From NCBI GenBank assembly GCA_045649825.1, contig JAZRQO010000021.1:1-64000 (forward strand): a stretch of DNA of 64,000 bases. Direction: 5' to 3'. A program made the position numbers and the translations under genes. Position 1 is the first letter of the stretch. Each line of letters starts with the position of its first letter. Below the pieces are notes generated by a model that was given only the letters and a program-made list of their open reading frames with translations, made no database searches and was not told the origin of the DNA. The stretch is from RGIG9115 sp045649825 (GTDB lineage Bacteria > Bacillota > Clostridia > UBA1381). This document shows, piece after piece, positions 1-8,665 of the stretch.

Positions 1-98
1 GTACAGCTAAATTTCAATTTTACTACGTCAGCGATGCTCGCAATACACAAAGTATTGCTTGCGCTCACTTCCTTGTAAAATGAAAATTTATCTCGTAC
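1..98. repeat. 98-bp imperfect palindrome in rRNA leader
   Basis: The two arms pair around a centre CAATAC-ACAAA-GTATTG at 41-57. The outer parts also match: AAATTTCAATTTTAC on the left against GTAAAATGAAAATTT on the right, with GTAC at both ends (1-4 and 95-98). The left end is at the window edge, so the element may extend. It lies inside the presumed rRNA leader, where it could be an RNA processing stem or a small palindromic repeat. Confidence 0.55.
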
Positions 99-460
99 AA
101 TCTGCTAAAACGATTTAAAAATCGTTTTAAGGTGTTCAAAAGCCCAAAATGGAGTTTCAAACACTCTTACGATGTTTGTTAGCTCATTTACTAACTCTGA
201 CATTTGTTTTCGTTATTCCGAATACTGTCATGATTGGGCATCTCTTTCAATCTCCCGCACTAATCTCACTTCGTCTTTTCCGTAATACTCTACCAAGAAT
301 ACTCGGCAATACAAACGTATTCCCTGCGTTTTTTGCAGAGCCTTACAAAAAATACTTTGTGATATCAGCACGACATATTTCAGAGCTACCCTAACTCAAA
401 TTTTCCGACAAGTTTCGCACTGTTTATTTTTCAATGTACAACTGCTCTCATTGCGACAGC
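1..460 (-). other. rRNA operon leader, 16S gene outside window
   Basis: Transcription from the promoter at 467-495 would run leftward through this stretch. The first part of the transcript contains an ACATTGAAAA-type segment common in clostridial rRNA leaders. The start of a 16S gene (AGAGTTTGAT) is not present, so the leader is longer than 460 nt or the 16S begins beyond base 1. Two tiny open frames occur here (228-371 and 184-231, minus strand, overlapping at ATGA); neither has a convincing ribosome binding site. The assignment rests on promoter type and sequence flavour only. Confidence 0.45.
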
Positions 461-466
461 TTTGTT

Positions 467-495
467 ATTCTAACACAACATTAGAGCTTTGTCAA
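467..495 (-). promoter_or_regulatory. strong sigma-A promoter, rRNA type
   Basis: Reading the minus strand, TTGACA (490-495) and TAGAAT (467-472) are separated by exactly 17 bp. Transcription would begin near base 460 and run out of the left end. The sequence just downstream (GCTGTCGC, then ACATTGAAAA) resembles rRNA operon leaders of Clostridia. Confidence 0.65.
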
Positions 496-781
496 CACTT
501 TTCTTGAAAAAAATTGTTTTTTTACTCTAAAAAACTAATTTATGTTGTATATTATCATTAAAATGCAATTTGCGGCATAAATACCTATGCAATTTGACAT
601 ATTAACAGTATGCTGACGGTTATATATTTTCCAATATTTAATCTTTTATACATCTTTTTCTTGATAATTCAAGTATTCATTACAGTTATTTATCAAATAA
701 CTTAATGAATTTTAAATATTTAGTTCTTAACTGCGAGAAACTTCATATAATTTTAATAACCACTGATGGAGGTTAATGTTT
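496..781. other. AT-rich intergenic region
   Basis: This stretch between the leftward rRNA-type promoter and the NlpC/P60 gene is very AT-rich. Apart from the GGAGG ribosome binding site at 768-772, I see no gene, RNA structure or clear promoter in it. Confidence 0.5.
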
Positions 782-1618
782 ATGATTAAAACAAAACATA
801 TACTTATATCAATGCTTTCTGTTTCAATTCTCAGCTCAACTATATATTATGAAACAAAAGCTATTTCTGACAAAAAAGACACTCTGCCTGTTAAAAGCAT
901 TTATCAAAGCAGCAAAGAAACATTCATATTTGAAGCTCCCGTAAGCTTAATAAACGAAAAGAGTACTCTCAAAAAAAGCTATGTACTGCTGAACATTCAT
1001 AAAGTACCTGTTTATAAATACCCATCTGATACTTCAACATGTACAGATTATATAACGGACGCTGAACAAATTAATATACTTGAATCCACGGAAGATTGGT
1101 ACAGGATATTATATAAGGATAAAAAAAGCGGTTATATATTAAAGAAACAAACTACAGAAAACAAAGAAGAAGCTGAAAAAGCTGCAGAAGCTTTTAAACA
1201 AAAAGCACAAGTACCCACATCTGCCCCCTCGGCTATTGTCACATCAAATGCAAACAAAGGACAAGAAGTGGTTAACTGCGCTAAAAAATATTTGGGAGTA
1301 AAATATGTTTACGGCGGAACTTCACCTGCAGGCTTTGACTGTTCGGGACTCGTACAGTATGTTTGTAAGAGTGTGGGGATTTCTGTAAACCGAACTGCCG
1401 CTTCACAATTCAATAACGGAAAAGCCGTAAACAAAAACGATTTACTCCCAGGAGATTTGTTGTTTTTTGCAAAAAACGGCAGAATTCATCACGTTAGCAT
1501 TTATGCGGGTAACGGTAAAATGATACACGCGCCCCAAACGGGAGATGTGGTCAAGCTTTCCGATTTTAATACTCCATACAGACAAAGAGAATTTGTAGGT
1601 GCAAGGAGAGTCTTTTAA
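782..1618 (+). CDS. secreted NlpC/P60 cell-wall endopeptidase
   Basis: Likely a secreted peptidoglycan hydrolase that cuts stem peptides, about 278 residues. The N-terminus is a short basic and hydrophobic signal peptide (about residues 1-27). Residues 70-125 look like a bacterial SH3-type wall-binding domain, followed by an Ala/Glu/Lys-rich linker. The C-terminal 120 residues are an NlpC/P60 domain: the catalytic Cys lies in FDCSG (about 187), His in HVSIYAG (about 237) and a third polar residue in HAP (about 249). An ATG at 776 is only 3 nt from GGAGG (768-772), whereas ATG 782 has a spacing of 9, so I chose 782. It is monocistronic, ending at a strong terminator. Which wall bond it cuts is inferred from the family. 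Confidence 0.88.
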   Translation: MIKTKHILISMLSVSILSSTIYYETKAISDKKDTLPVKSIYQSSKETFIFEAPVSLINEKSTLKKSYVLLNIHKVPVYKYPSDTSTCTDYITDAEQINILESTEDWYRILYKDKKSGYILKKQTTENKEEAEKAAEAFKQKAQVPTSAPSAIVTSNANKGQEVVNCAKKYLGVKYVYGGTSPAGFDCSGLVQYVCKSVGISVNRTAASQFNNGKAVNKNDLLPGDLLFFAKNGRIHHVSIYAGNGKMIHAPQTGDVVKLSDFNTPYRQREFVGARRVF

Positions 1619-1633
1619 AAACTTATTATATAA

Positions 1634-1668
1634 GGAAAACTCTTAAACGAGTTTTCCTGTTTTTGTTT
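1634..1668 (+). terminator. intrinsic terminator
   Basis: A perfect 9-bp stem, GGAAAACTC (1634-1642) with GAGTTTTCC (1649-1657), is followed by TGTTTTTGTTT. It ends the NlpC/P60 transcript. Confidence 0.85.
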
Positions 1669-1686
1669 ATGTGCAAATATTTTTTA

Positions 1687-1715
1687 TTGCAAATATGCTT
1701 TTTATATGATATAAT
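1687..1715 (+). promoter_or_regulatory. sigma-A promoter of the CPBP gene
   Basis: TTGCAA (1687-1692), 17 bp, TATAAT (1710-1715). The predicted transcription start near 1722 falls at the first ATG (1721), which argues that translation begins at the second in-frame ATG (1757). Confidence 0.7.
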
Positions 1716-1756
1716 ATAACATGAATACAATCAAACTTAATGCGGTGGTGACTCAA

Positions 1757-2419
1757 ATGAAAAAAGTTCAAATTCCTTTATTGGTTATTATAGCTTGTAT
1801 TATTATGGGGATAGTTGATGCAGTCATTCAGCCCGGATATGCAATTAAATCAGGAATTAAAATAATAACGTTCTTACTTATACCATTAATCTATGGTTTA
1901 TTCAATAAAGAAATAAATATCAAGAGGCTTTTAAAGCCCGACAAAAAAGGATTTTTGATTGCTTTGGCTCTGGGCCTGGGTGTTTATTTAATTATAATCA
2001 GTGCATACTTCACATTCAGGAACATATTTGATTTTTCGGCACTTACAAAGAGCCTTAATGAAACAACCGGAGTTAACCAGTCAAATTTTGTTTGGGTTGC
2101 CATTTACATATCCTTTGTAAATTCCCTGCTTGAGGAATTCTTTTTCCGTGGATTTTCATTTATAACACTGAAAAAATACACCTCACGAAAATTTGCCTAT
2201 ATATTCAGCAGTTTATTATTTGCATTATATCACATAGCAATGATGATTGGATGGTTTGGCATACCTGTAATTATTATATCACTCCTCGGGCTATTTGCAG
2301 GGGGTATGATTTTCAACAGGTTTGACGAGAAAAACGAGAACATATACCTATCCTGGCTCATTCATATGTTTGCAAATTTCGCCACTAACACAATCGGGTT
2401 TATTCTGTTTGCTGCCTGA
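1757..2419 (+). CDS. CPBP family intramembrane metalloprotease
   Basis: A multi-spanning membrane protein of the CPBP (CAAX protease and bacteriocin-processing, Abi) family, 220 residues. The three hallmark motifs are present: EExxxR in EEFFFRG (Glu126-127, Arg131), FxxxH (His159) and HxxxN (His203, Asn207), which bind metal within the membrane. Members process prenylated or peptide substrates, or protect against a cell's own bacteriocins; no bacteriocin gene is nearby, so the substrate is unknown. The start at 1757 is preferred over 1721 because GGTGG lies 7 nt upstream and the promoter places the transcript start near 1722. It runs 35 bp ahead of the next gene without a terminator, so the two may be cotranscribed. 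Confidence 0.85.
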   Translation: MKKVQIPLLVIIACIIMGIVDAVIQPGYAIKSGIKIITFLLIPLIYGLFNKEINIKRLLKPDKKGFLIALALGLGVYLIIISAYFTFRNIFDFSALTKSLNETTGVNQSNFVWVAIYISFVNSLLEEFFFRGFSFITLKKYTSRKFAYIFSSLLFALYHIAMMIGWFGIPVIIISLLGLFAGGMIFNRFDEKNENIYLSWLIHMFANFATNTIGFILFAA

Positions 2420-2454
2420 GAGCAACGTCACTTATTAAAAGGAGGTCAATACCA

Positions 2455-4407
2455 ATGAAAAAATTATTATCTGTTATCTTATCAATCATAATGTTAATAT
2501 CAATACAAGCATCATGTTTAGCGTCAGAGACGCTAGATGCAAAAAGAATTGTCAAGGTTGGTATTAATGCTGAATTCGCACCCTTTGAGTATTACGAAAA
2601 CGGCGAGCTTACAGGCTTTGACATTGAACTTATGAACTGTATCGGTGAAAGAATCGGCCACGAAATTGAATACGTGGATATACCTTTTGACTCACTCTTT
2701 CCTGCCATACTCAGCGGAAGAATTGATTGTGCAATCTCTGCCATTACGGTTACGGAAGAAAGGGACAGCATAATTGATTTTTCAAGAGAATATCTGCAAA
2801 CTCAAAATATCACTTTTGAAAACGGAGAAAAGTCCGTCCGCTTCGGTGAACAATACGCTATCGTTTTCAGGGATGGACTGAAAAATTCTCCATATAAATC
2901 CATAACCGCACCTACAGATGATGAAGCCCTCTATATAATGATTGACAATGCATTGAGAGATTTATCAAACGACAGAACAGTAACGAAGCTTATAGAAAAA
3001 TATGAGCTTAATAAACCATTAGACGAAAATGAATTAAATATTGAATACAGTGCAATTATAGGCGGTGGCGACCCTGCCGCAAAGACAGATGATGAAAACC
3101 CCAAAACTTCTGCGACATCAATCCCTTGCAGTGATTGGGCAATTGAGAGCATAAAAAAAGCCCTGGAATTAAATATTGTGAACTACGGGGGAAATTATAA
3201 TTACCCTGGAGCAATCACTCGTGAGGATTTTTGCGAGCTTACATATAATCTTATGAGGCTTTTCCCTGCGGCCGAAAATAGTTCCGAGGTTATGGGAAAT
3301 ACAATTATTGTTGATACTGAAAATGAAGCGGTATATGAGTTAGTTCGCAGTGGAATTATACGAGGAAAGAATGAAGAACTTGTTACACCTGACGACAAAA
3401 CCTCATCTGTTATGATTAACCGCATTACATTTGCACCCGAAGACTTTCTCACCCGCGAAGAAGCTGCAACTATTATAATAAGAATGGTAAATAAAATTGC
3501 ACCTATGCCTGTAACGGAAATGTGGTTTGAATATAACGATATAAACGAAATATCCCCCTGGGCAACAGATTCCATTCAGACAATAAGCAATTTGGGAGTT
3601 ATGAATGGTGTGGGTAATAACATGTTTGCTCCAAAAGATACATATACAATAGAACAAGCTGTTGCTACACTTATAAGAGTGTATGAAAAAGCTAAATTAC
3701 AGGATGGGAACAACCAAGCAAGCGTTGGAATTATTGGCGGAGCAGATGGGCCAACTGCCATATATATTGGCGGAACAACAGAAAGCGGTTATAACGATTT
3801 CTGCGCAAACGCAAGGAAAAACACAGTCGAAATTGATGATTTTTATATAAATGAAGCGATTAAGCTTATATCTGAATCAGGTAAACTTGCGGCAGATAAA
3901 GATTTTATAAGTTTATATACTATTGATGACGAAATGACAAATAGAATTTTAACTATTGGGGAGATTGACTTTAACAAGCCAACTAATATATTCTGCCTTA
4001 CCGCAGACAAAGACCAAATAATAGCGAATATTAAAGCATTAGCGGATGAAGATGCTGAAAGCGTTGATTTAGAGAAAATGTCAAAGATTTATAAACGATA
4101 CAACTTCTCAACACTTGCAGGTCTTATAAATAGCTCTTACGGCTCTGAAAATCTTGCTGCTCTCACTATTCTCACCAACAACAGAGGATATATTATGCCA
4201 AAGGGTTTCAAAGGCAATTTTGCGTTATATTTAGAGTACGAAGGCGAATATTCAGCCATTGTATCTTTTTCTGAATTCGGTGAAGGAGTTATTATTGGAA
4301 ATATGTCGTTTGCAAAAAATGGGGATAAAGATAATATGTTCAGACGCTTGTATGAAATTACTTCCGCATTAGGAGAAAACAGTATAACAATTGCAAAAGT
4401 CAGATGA
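2455..4407 (+). CDS. chimeric solute-binding/SLH protein with GGADGPT motif
   Basis: A secreted 650-residue protein of unusual make-up. After a signal peptide (1-24), residues 30-115 match lobe I of a family 3 amino-acid-binding protein (GINAEFAPFEY, TEERDSIIDFS). The usual lobe II is largely missing and residues 130-185 return to the family's C-terminal end. Residues 225-412 resemble degenerate SLH repeats (ITREDFCEL, LTREEAATIIIRMV). Residues 425-437 carry GIIGGADGPTAIY, known from the membrane beta subunit of Na+-translocating decarboxylases, but no membrane helices surround it. The last 200 residues are an unrecognised domain. The start has an ideal AGGAGG. Amino-acid binding is doubtful given the missing lobe; a wall-anchored role is an inference. 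Confidence 0.6.
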   Translation: MKKLLSVILSIIMLISIQASCLASETLDAKRIVKVGINAEFAPFEYYENGELTGFDIELMNCIGERIGHEIEYVDIPFDSLFPAILSGRIDCAISAITVTEERDSIIDFSREYLQTQNITFENGEKSVRFGEQYAIVFRDGLKNSPYKSITAPTDDEALYIMIDNALRDLSNDRTVTKLIEKYELNKPLDENELNIEYSAIIGGGDPAAKTDDENPKTSATSIPCSDWAIESIKKALELNIVNYGGNYNYPGAITREDFCELTYNLMRLFPAAENSSEVMGNTIIVDTENEAVYELVRSGIIRGKNEELVTPDDKTSSVMINRITFAPEDFLTREEAATIIIRMVNKIAPMPVTEMWFEYNDINEISPWATDSIQTISNLGVMNGVGNNMFAPKDTYTIEQAVATLIRVYEKAKLQDGNNQASVGIIGGADGPTAIYIGGTTESGYNDFCANARKNTVEIDDFYINEAIKLISESGKLAADKDFISLYTIDDEMTNRILTIGEIDFNKPTNIFCLTADKDQIIANIKALADEDAESVDLEKMSKIYKRYNFSTLAGLINSSYGSENLAALTILTNNRGYIMPKGFKGNFALYLEYEGEYSAIVSFSEFGEGVIIGNMSFAKNGDKDNMFRRLYEITSALGENSITIAKVR

Positions 4408-4411
4408 CGAT

Positions 4412-4452
4412 AAATAAGCCCGACTGATTATTTCAGACGGGCTTATTTTACT
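4412..4452. terminator. bidirectional intrinsic terminator
   Basis: AAATAAGCCCG (4412-4422) pairs with CGGGCTTATTT (4438-4448), with A and T tracts on the two sides. It lies between the plus-strand SBP/SLH gene and the minus-strand SpoIVFB-like gene, which converge here. Confidence 0.8.
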
Positions 4453-4539
4453 TTGTTTCAGAAAAATTATTTTTAATTATAATTTATGATAGCAGATATT
4501 GTTTTTCAGAAGTTAATCTCTTTCATTATTTTTCTCCGT

Positions 4540-5349
4540 TTATATCATTTTCAGTATTTCTTTTTCCGAAACAATCCTTTTTACTTCTCCGCCCTCGCCC
4601 AGTACAGCAACACAGGTAACCACCCCGGGGCGTACATATTTAATGTAATTACCTGCAACAAATTCTCCGTCCGACACATAAAGCCTTACAGGCTTTCCGT
4701 CTTTATTTACAGAAATCTGTTTTTGGAAAATCAGATTTCTGACTGCTGTTTCAGAATATTTTTCGCTTACAGTAAAAATATTTGCAAAGAGCAGTGCACT
4801 TATAAAAACAACGGAGTAATTAAATTCCGTAAGCCTTACAAAATAAATTCCGAAGCCAAGCACTGTCAAAGACAAAATTGCAGAAATTACTTTCATCATT
4901 CTATTTACGACAAGCTCAGAAAAGAAGTTTGAAAGTACACGTTTTGCTATACTGCCTCCGTCTAAAGGATATACGGGCAGGAGATTAACAAAGCAAAGCA
5001 TTATATTTACTGCAAACCCATAGCCCCATAGCCCCCTGCCTTTGAACAGGGTAATAAATAAAAGAGCAAGAAACATATTGAGGCAAGGCCCTGAAAGATA
5101 CAGAATTATACTCTCCGAAACAGAACAGACTATATTACTTTTAAGCTTTAGATTTACACCAAAAGGGTGAAGCGAAACCCTTAAAGGTTTCAGACCTATA
5201 AACCAAGCCGCAGCAAGATGTGCCAGTTCATGAATTATCATCGAAATATAGGATATTAAAAAATATCCCGTTTTACCTCCCATATAGCACACAATAAAAA
5301 AGACTATTGTAAGAGGATTTATATATACTCCCCTGCACACCTTAACCAT
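4540..5349 (-). CDS. SpoIVFB-like M50 site-2 protease
   Basis: An intramembrane zinc metalloprotease of family M50B, 269 residues. The zinc motif HELAH is at residues 40-44, and the second motif, N-x7-D in NLLPVYPLDGG, is at 122-132. Several hydrophobic segments surround both, and the C-terminal 65 residues form a soluble CBS-like tail. In Bacillus, SpoIVFB cleaves pro-sigma-K in the mother cell; the many sporulation genes in the window make that role plausible. Its inhibitor partner SpoIVFA is not adjacent, so it could be a different site-2 protease. GGGAGG precedes the ATG. Confidence 0.8.
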   Translation of the reverse strand: MVKVCRGVYINPLTIVFFIVCYMGGKTGYFLISYISMIIHELAHLAAAWFIGLKPLRVSLHPFGVNLKLKSNIVCSVSESIILYLSGPCLNMFLALLFITLFKGRGLWGYGFAVNIMLCFVNLLPVYPLDGGSIAKRVLSNFFSELVVNRMMKVISAILSLTVLGFGIYFVRLTEFNYSVVFISALLFANIFTVSEKYSETAVRNLIFQKQISVNKDGKPVRLYVSDGEFVAGNYIKYVRPGVVTCVAVLGEGGEVKRIVSEKEILKMI

Positions 5350-5396
5350 TTATCTCGCCTCCCGTATATAATTGTATTCGGTGGCGAAATGTTTTA

Positions 5397-5858
5397 TTAA
5401 GCTTTTTTCCTTAATTTTGAGTTTATAAAAATCAATGCAAGTGTAAAACAAATACCGAGGATTGTTCCGCCAAAATCTATAAATACATCACTTATAAGCC
5501 CTGCTCTTCCGGGCGAAGTAAGCTGAATTGCTTCATCTATGCAAGCAGTCAAAAGACCTGAGAATAACACCCAGCCAATAAAATCCCTGAGTTTTTTTTC
5601 AAAAGCATAAACCATCCTGCACGCAGCACAGGACAACGCCCCAAATTCTACAACGTGAGCTGCCTTTCTTACAACAACGGTTACAATACCTGTAATATCA
5701 ACCGAGGTCGGATTATAAAACAACCTTATTATCCTTTCAACAAACTGCACCAAAAAACGGCTCTCATCAGTAGACACTTCAGCGGTATGAAGTGAACGTG
5801 TAAAAATAAACGTAGTTAACAATATATATATACATACCCATAAATATCGTTTTCTCAT
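5397..5858 (-). CDS. VanZ family membrane protein
   Basis: A small membrane protein of 153 residues with about four hydrophobic segments. VanZ hallmarks are seen: VRKAAHVVEFG in the middle and DEAIQLTSPGR followed by SDVFIDFGG near the C-terminus. VanZ itself gives low-level teicoplanin resistance, but family members are widespread in Clostridia without a known role. GGGAG lies upstream of the ATG. It sits 47 bp upstream of the SpoIVFB-like gene and may share its transcript. Family membership is secure; the function is not. Confidence 0.85.
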   Translation of the reverse strand: MRKRYLWVCIYILLTTFIFTRSLHTAEVSTDESRFLVQFVERIIRLFYNPTSVDITGIVTVVVRKAAHVVEFGALSCAACRMVYAFEKKLRDFIGWVLFSGLLTACIDEAIQLTSPGRAGLISDVFIDFGGTILGICFTLALIFINSKLRKKA

Positions 5859-5914
5859 TCAAAATCTCCCGTGTTTTTTTCTAATACTACCACATTTAAA
5901 CCTATAAGTCAATA

Positions 5915-5934
5915 GCGGAGTTATCAAACTCCGC
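5915..5934 (-). terminator. probable terminator of uxuB
   Basis: GCGGAGTT (5915-5922) pairs with AACTCCGC (5927-5934), just after the uxuB stop codon. Only a weak U-rich run follows in the minus direction, so termination may be partial. Confidence 0.45.
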
Positions 5935-5942
5935 CACTGCAA

Positions 5943-7550
5943 TTATACATACTTTTTCAAGGTTTCCAGCACTGCACCTTCGCCTTTTATCATTTCGTTA
6001 AAGTACCCTGTTACAAGCTCTGAAAGCCCTGCCTCAAACAAGTCTACACCAAAAATTCTCGGATTTTTGTAAAGCCCTTCAAAATTTTCCGATGTTACAC
6101 TATCTCCAAACTTTATATCATTAACATAGGGCGTTACCTCATCAAGCAAGGGGTCAGGGCTAAGCTCGAATGGTTTTCCACTATCATCAATCGCCATTAA
6201 ATATCTGAGCCATCCTGCAAATACCAAGGGTATCACTTTAAGCTCCGACACTGAAAGCTTTTCAGACGCCATATACGCTTTTATTGTTTCACCAAAGCGG
6301 ATGGCAAGTTTCTGAGAAGTATCTGTTGCAATTCTTTGCGGTGTATCAGGCATAAAAGGATTGGGTATTCTGAGATTTACTACTTCGTCGATAAACTTAC
6401 GAGGCTCAATAATTCCCGGGTTTACAACAACAGGCAAACCTTCTGTGTAGCCTATTACTTCAACCATTTTTTTGAGTACGGGGTTTTTCATTTCTTCTGA
6501 AATAAGCTCGTATCCCAAAAGGCATCCGAACACTGCAAGAGCAGTATGAAGAGGATTAAGGCAGGTGCAAACCTTCATTTTTTCTACCTTATCAACAGTT
6601 TCTTTATCAGTAAAAATCACACCGCCTTTTTCAAGAGGAGGACGTCCGTTGGGAAAGCTGTCTTCTATTACAAGGTATTCACATTCCTCGGCATTTACAA
6701 AAGGTGCAATATATGTGTTCTTCTCTGTTATAAAAGGAGTCTGGTCCTCAACTCCGTCAGCCTCCAGAATTTCAAGCACTGCATTATCCGGACGAGGTGT
6801 TATTTTATCGATCATAGTCCATGGGAATGAAACCTTTGATTTGTCACTTATATAGTCAACAAATCCCTTATCCGCCTTACCTCCCGCCGCCCATGCCTCA
6901 GCAAAAGCAGAAACGGCAGTATAGAGCTTATCACCGTTATGAGAACAGTTGTCCATACTAACCATTGCCACGGGATATTTTCCTGCAAGGTAACGCTGAT
7001 ATAACAGAGCGGTAACTTTGCCTATATAACTCTGTGGCTTTTCGGGACCGTTTTCCACATCGGATGAAACTGCGGGGTAAAGCTCACCGGCAGGATTTGA
7101 AATACTATATCCTTTTTCTGTTATTGTAAAGGATGCAAGCTGAAGCGATGGGGATGTGAAAATTTCTTTAAGGCGGTTAAAATGAGGTACATTGTCTGTA
7201 TCAAGTACAAGTGCCTCCATAACACTTCCGATTACCTTTTTTTCTACATTGCCGTCTGCTTTAAGAGTTACAAGTATATTATAATTATCATACGCTTCGC
7301 ACACCTTATCGACTATTTCACAGTCGTAGCCTTCAACTGCGGTTATACCTCTGTCCATAACACCTTCGTTAAGAAGAATATCTGCAACATTGCACTGAAA
7401 TGCACGGAAAATATTTCCTATACCAAAATGAACCCACACAGGATTTTCCTTTGTTGCGGAAATTGCCTTAGTCCTGTCAAAAGTGGGCAGTGCATATCCT
7501 GCACTTATCCACTGATCTTTATTTTTAAGTCCTGCTTCGGATAACTTCAT
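5943..7550 (-). CDS. uxuB: fructuronate reductase (mannonate oxidoreductase)
   Basis: A polyol-specific long-chain (mannitol) dehydrogenase family enzyme of 535 residues. The N-terminal nucleotide-binding motif is WVHFGIGNIFRAF (about 39-51), and the second half carries CTCLNPLHTALA, the conserved substrate-domain region. It should reduce D-fructuronate to D-mannonate with NADH in the cytoplasm. The call of fructuronate rather than mannitol or tagaturonate as substrate rests on its being 16 bp downstream of uxuA on the same strand. GAAAGGAA precedes the ATG. This pathway feeds KdgK and Eda, encoded at 52-53.7 kb. Confidence 0.85.
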   Translation of the reverse strand: MKLSEAGLKNKDQWISAGYALPTFDRTKAISATKENPVWVHFGIGNIFRAFQCNVADILLNEGVMDRGITAVEGYDCEIVDKVCEAYDNYNILVTLKADGNVEKKVIGSVMEALVLDTDNVPHFNRLKEIFTSPSLQLASFTITEKGYSISNPAGELYPAVSSDVENGPEKPQSYIGKVTALLYQRYLAGKYPVAMVSMDNCSHNGDKLYTAVSAFAEAWAAGGKADKGFVDYISDKSKVSFPWTMIDKITPRPDNAVLEILEADGVEDQTPFITEKNTYIAPFVNAEECEYLVIEDSFPNGRPPLEKGGVIFTDKETVDKVEKMKVCTCLNPLHTALAVFGCLLGYELISEEMKNPVLKKMVEVIGYTEGLPVVVNPGIIEPRKFIDEVVNLRIPNPFMPDTPQRIATDTSQKLAIRFGETIKAYMASEKLSVSELKVIPLVFAGWLRYLMAIDDSGKPFELSPDPLLDEVTPYVNDIKFGDSVTSENFEGLYKNPRIFGVDLFEAGLSELVTGYFNEMIKGEGAVLETLKKYV

Positions 7551-7566
7551 TATATATGTTCCTTTC

Positions 7567-8634
7567 TCACTTTGAGCTTTTTTCTATCGCTTCCCACAAT
7601 CCATTGAGGTATGTGGCACCGAGAGCTCTGTCGTAAAGTCCGTATCCAGGCATTGCAACTTCGTCCCATATCATTCTGCCGTGGTCGGGACGGATGGGGC
7701 CTTCAAAGCCTATATCGTAAAGTGCTTTCATTATTTCGTACATATCAAATGTGCCGTCTGATGAAAGGTGTGCCGCCTCTTCAAAATCGGTGGGAGAATT
7801 GAATTTAAGATTACGAACATGAGCGAAATGAATTCTTCCCTTAAGCGAGCAAATCATTTCAGGTAAATCATTTTCAAGATTTGTTCCGTATGAACCTGAA
7901 CAGAATGTTACGCCGTTATGGGGATCATCCACCATTTTTATCATACGGTGGATGTTTTCTTTATTTATAATAATCCTGGGAAGTCCGAAAACACTCCACG
8001 CCGGGTCGTCGGGATGGATTGCCATTTTTATGTCGTACTTATTGCACACAGGCATAATTCTTTCGAGGAAATATTTAAGGTTTTCAAAAAGCTTTTCATC
8101 ATCTATATCCTTGTACATTTCAAAAAGCTCTTTTACCTTTTCCATACGCTCAGGCTCCCAGCCCGGCATTACGGTACCGTTCATGTCTGATTCAATTGAC
8201 GCAAACATTTTTTCCGGGTCCATTGCATCAACTGTTGCCTGATTATATGCAAGAACAGTGGAGCCATCCTCGCGTTTTCTTGCAAGCTCAGTTCTTGTCC
8301 AGTCAAAAACAGGCATAAAGTTATAGCAAACGAGATGAATATCCTCTTTGCCCAGGTTTTCCAGGGACTCAATATAGTTATCTATATACATATCGCGGTC
8401 AGGCATACCCACCTTGATTGCATCGTGAACATTCACGCTTTCTATACCGCTTATGTGAAGTCCTGCATCCGCAACCTCTTTTTTGAGTGCGGCAATTGCC
8501 TCACGCGTCCATACTTCGCCGGGAGTTGTATCGTAAAGAGTTGTGATTACTCCTTTAACTCCGGGAATTTGTCTTATCTGCTCTAATGTTACGGTATCGA
8601 ATTTTGAACCGTACCAACGTAATGTCATTTCCAA
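7567..8634 (-). CDS. uxuA: mannonate dehydratase
   Basis: UxuA dehydrates D-mannonate to 2-keto-3-deoxy-D-gluconate. The protein is about 355 residues, in the family's usual 350-400 range. The start MEMTLRWYG matches the UxuA N-terminus, and GVVT/GVITTLY, GEVW, ESVNVHDAIK and HPDDPAW are conserved UxuA segments, including metal-ligand His and Asp residues. The GTG at 8643 lacks a spaced ribosome binding site; TTG 8634 lies 5 nt from AAGGGTGA and gives the expected N-terminus, so I chose it, while ATG 8628 is also possible. It forms an operon with uxuB and is divergent from uidA. Confidence 0.9.
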   Translation of the reverse strand: MEMTLRWYGSKFDTVTLEQIRQIPGVKGVITTLYDTTPGEVWTREAIAALKKEVADAGLHISGIESVNVHDAIKVGMPDRDMYIDNYIESLENLGKEDIHLVCYNFMPVFDWTRTELARKREDGSTVLAYNQATVDAMDPEKMFASIESDMNGTVMPGWEPERMEKVKELFEMYKDIDDEKLFENLKYFLERIMPVCNKYDIKMAIHPDDPAWSVFGLPRIIINKENIHRMIKMVDDPHNGVTFCSGSYGTNLENDLPEMICSLKGRIHFAHVRNLKFNSPTDFEEAAHLSSDGTFDMYEIMKALYDIGFEGPIRPDHGRMIWDEVAMPGYGLYDRALGATYLNGLWEAIEKSSK

Positions 8635-8665
8635 AATTATCACCCTTTATCAGTATTTTAAACAT

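Noticed and set aside
149..394. 81-codon plus-strand open frame
   Set aside because: It lies antisense in the rRNA-type leader, has no ribosome site, and its translation has no recognisable domain.
2931..3761. Minus-strand frames of 60-124 codons
   Set aside because: They lie antisense within the SBP/SLH gene and show low-complexity translations.
2455..4407. Decarboxylase beta subunit because of GGADGPT
   Set aside because: There are no membrane helices around the motif and the other domains are of secreted proteins.
4486..4932. 148-codon plus-strand open frame
   Set aside because: It is antisense to the SpoIVFB-like protease gene and has no ribosome site.
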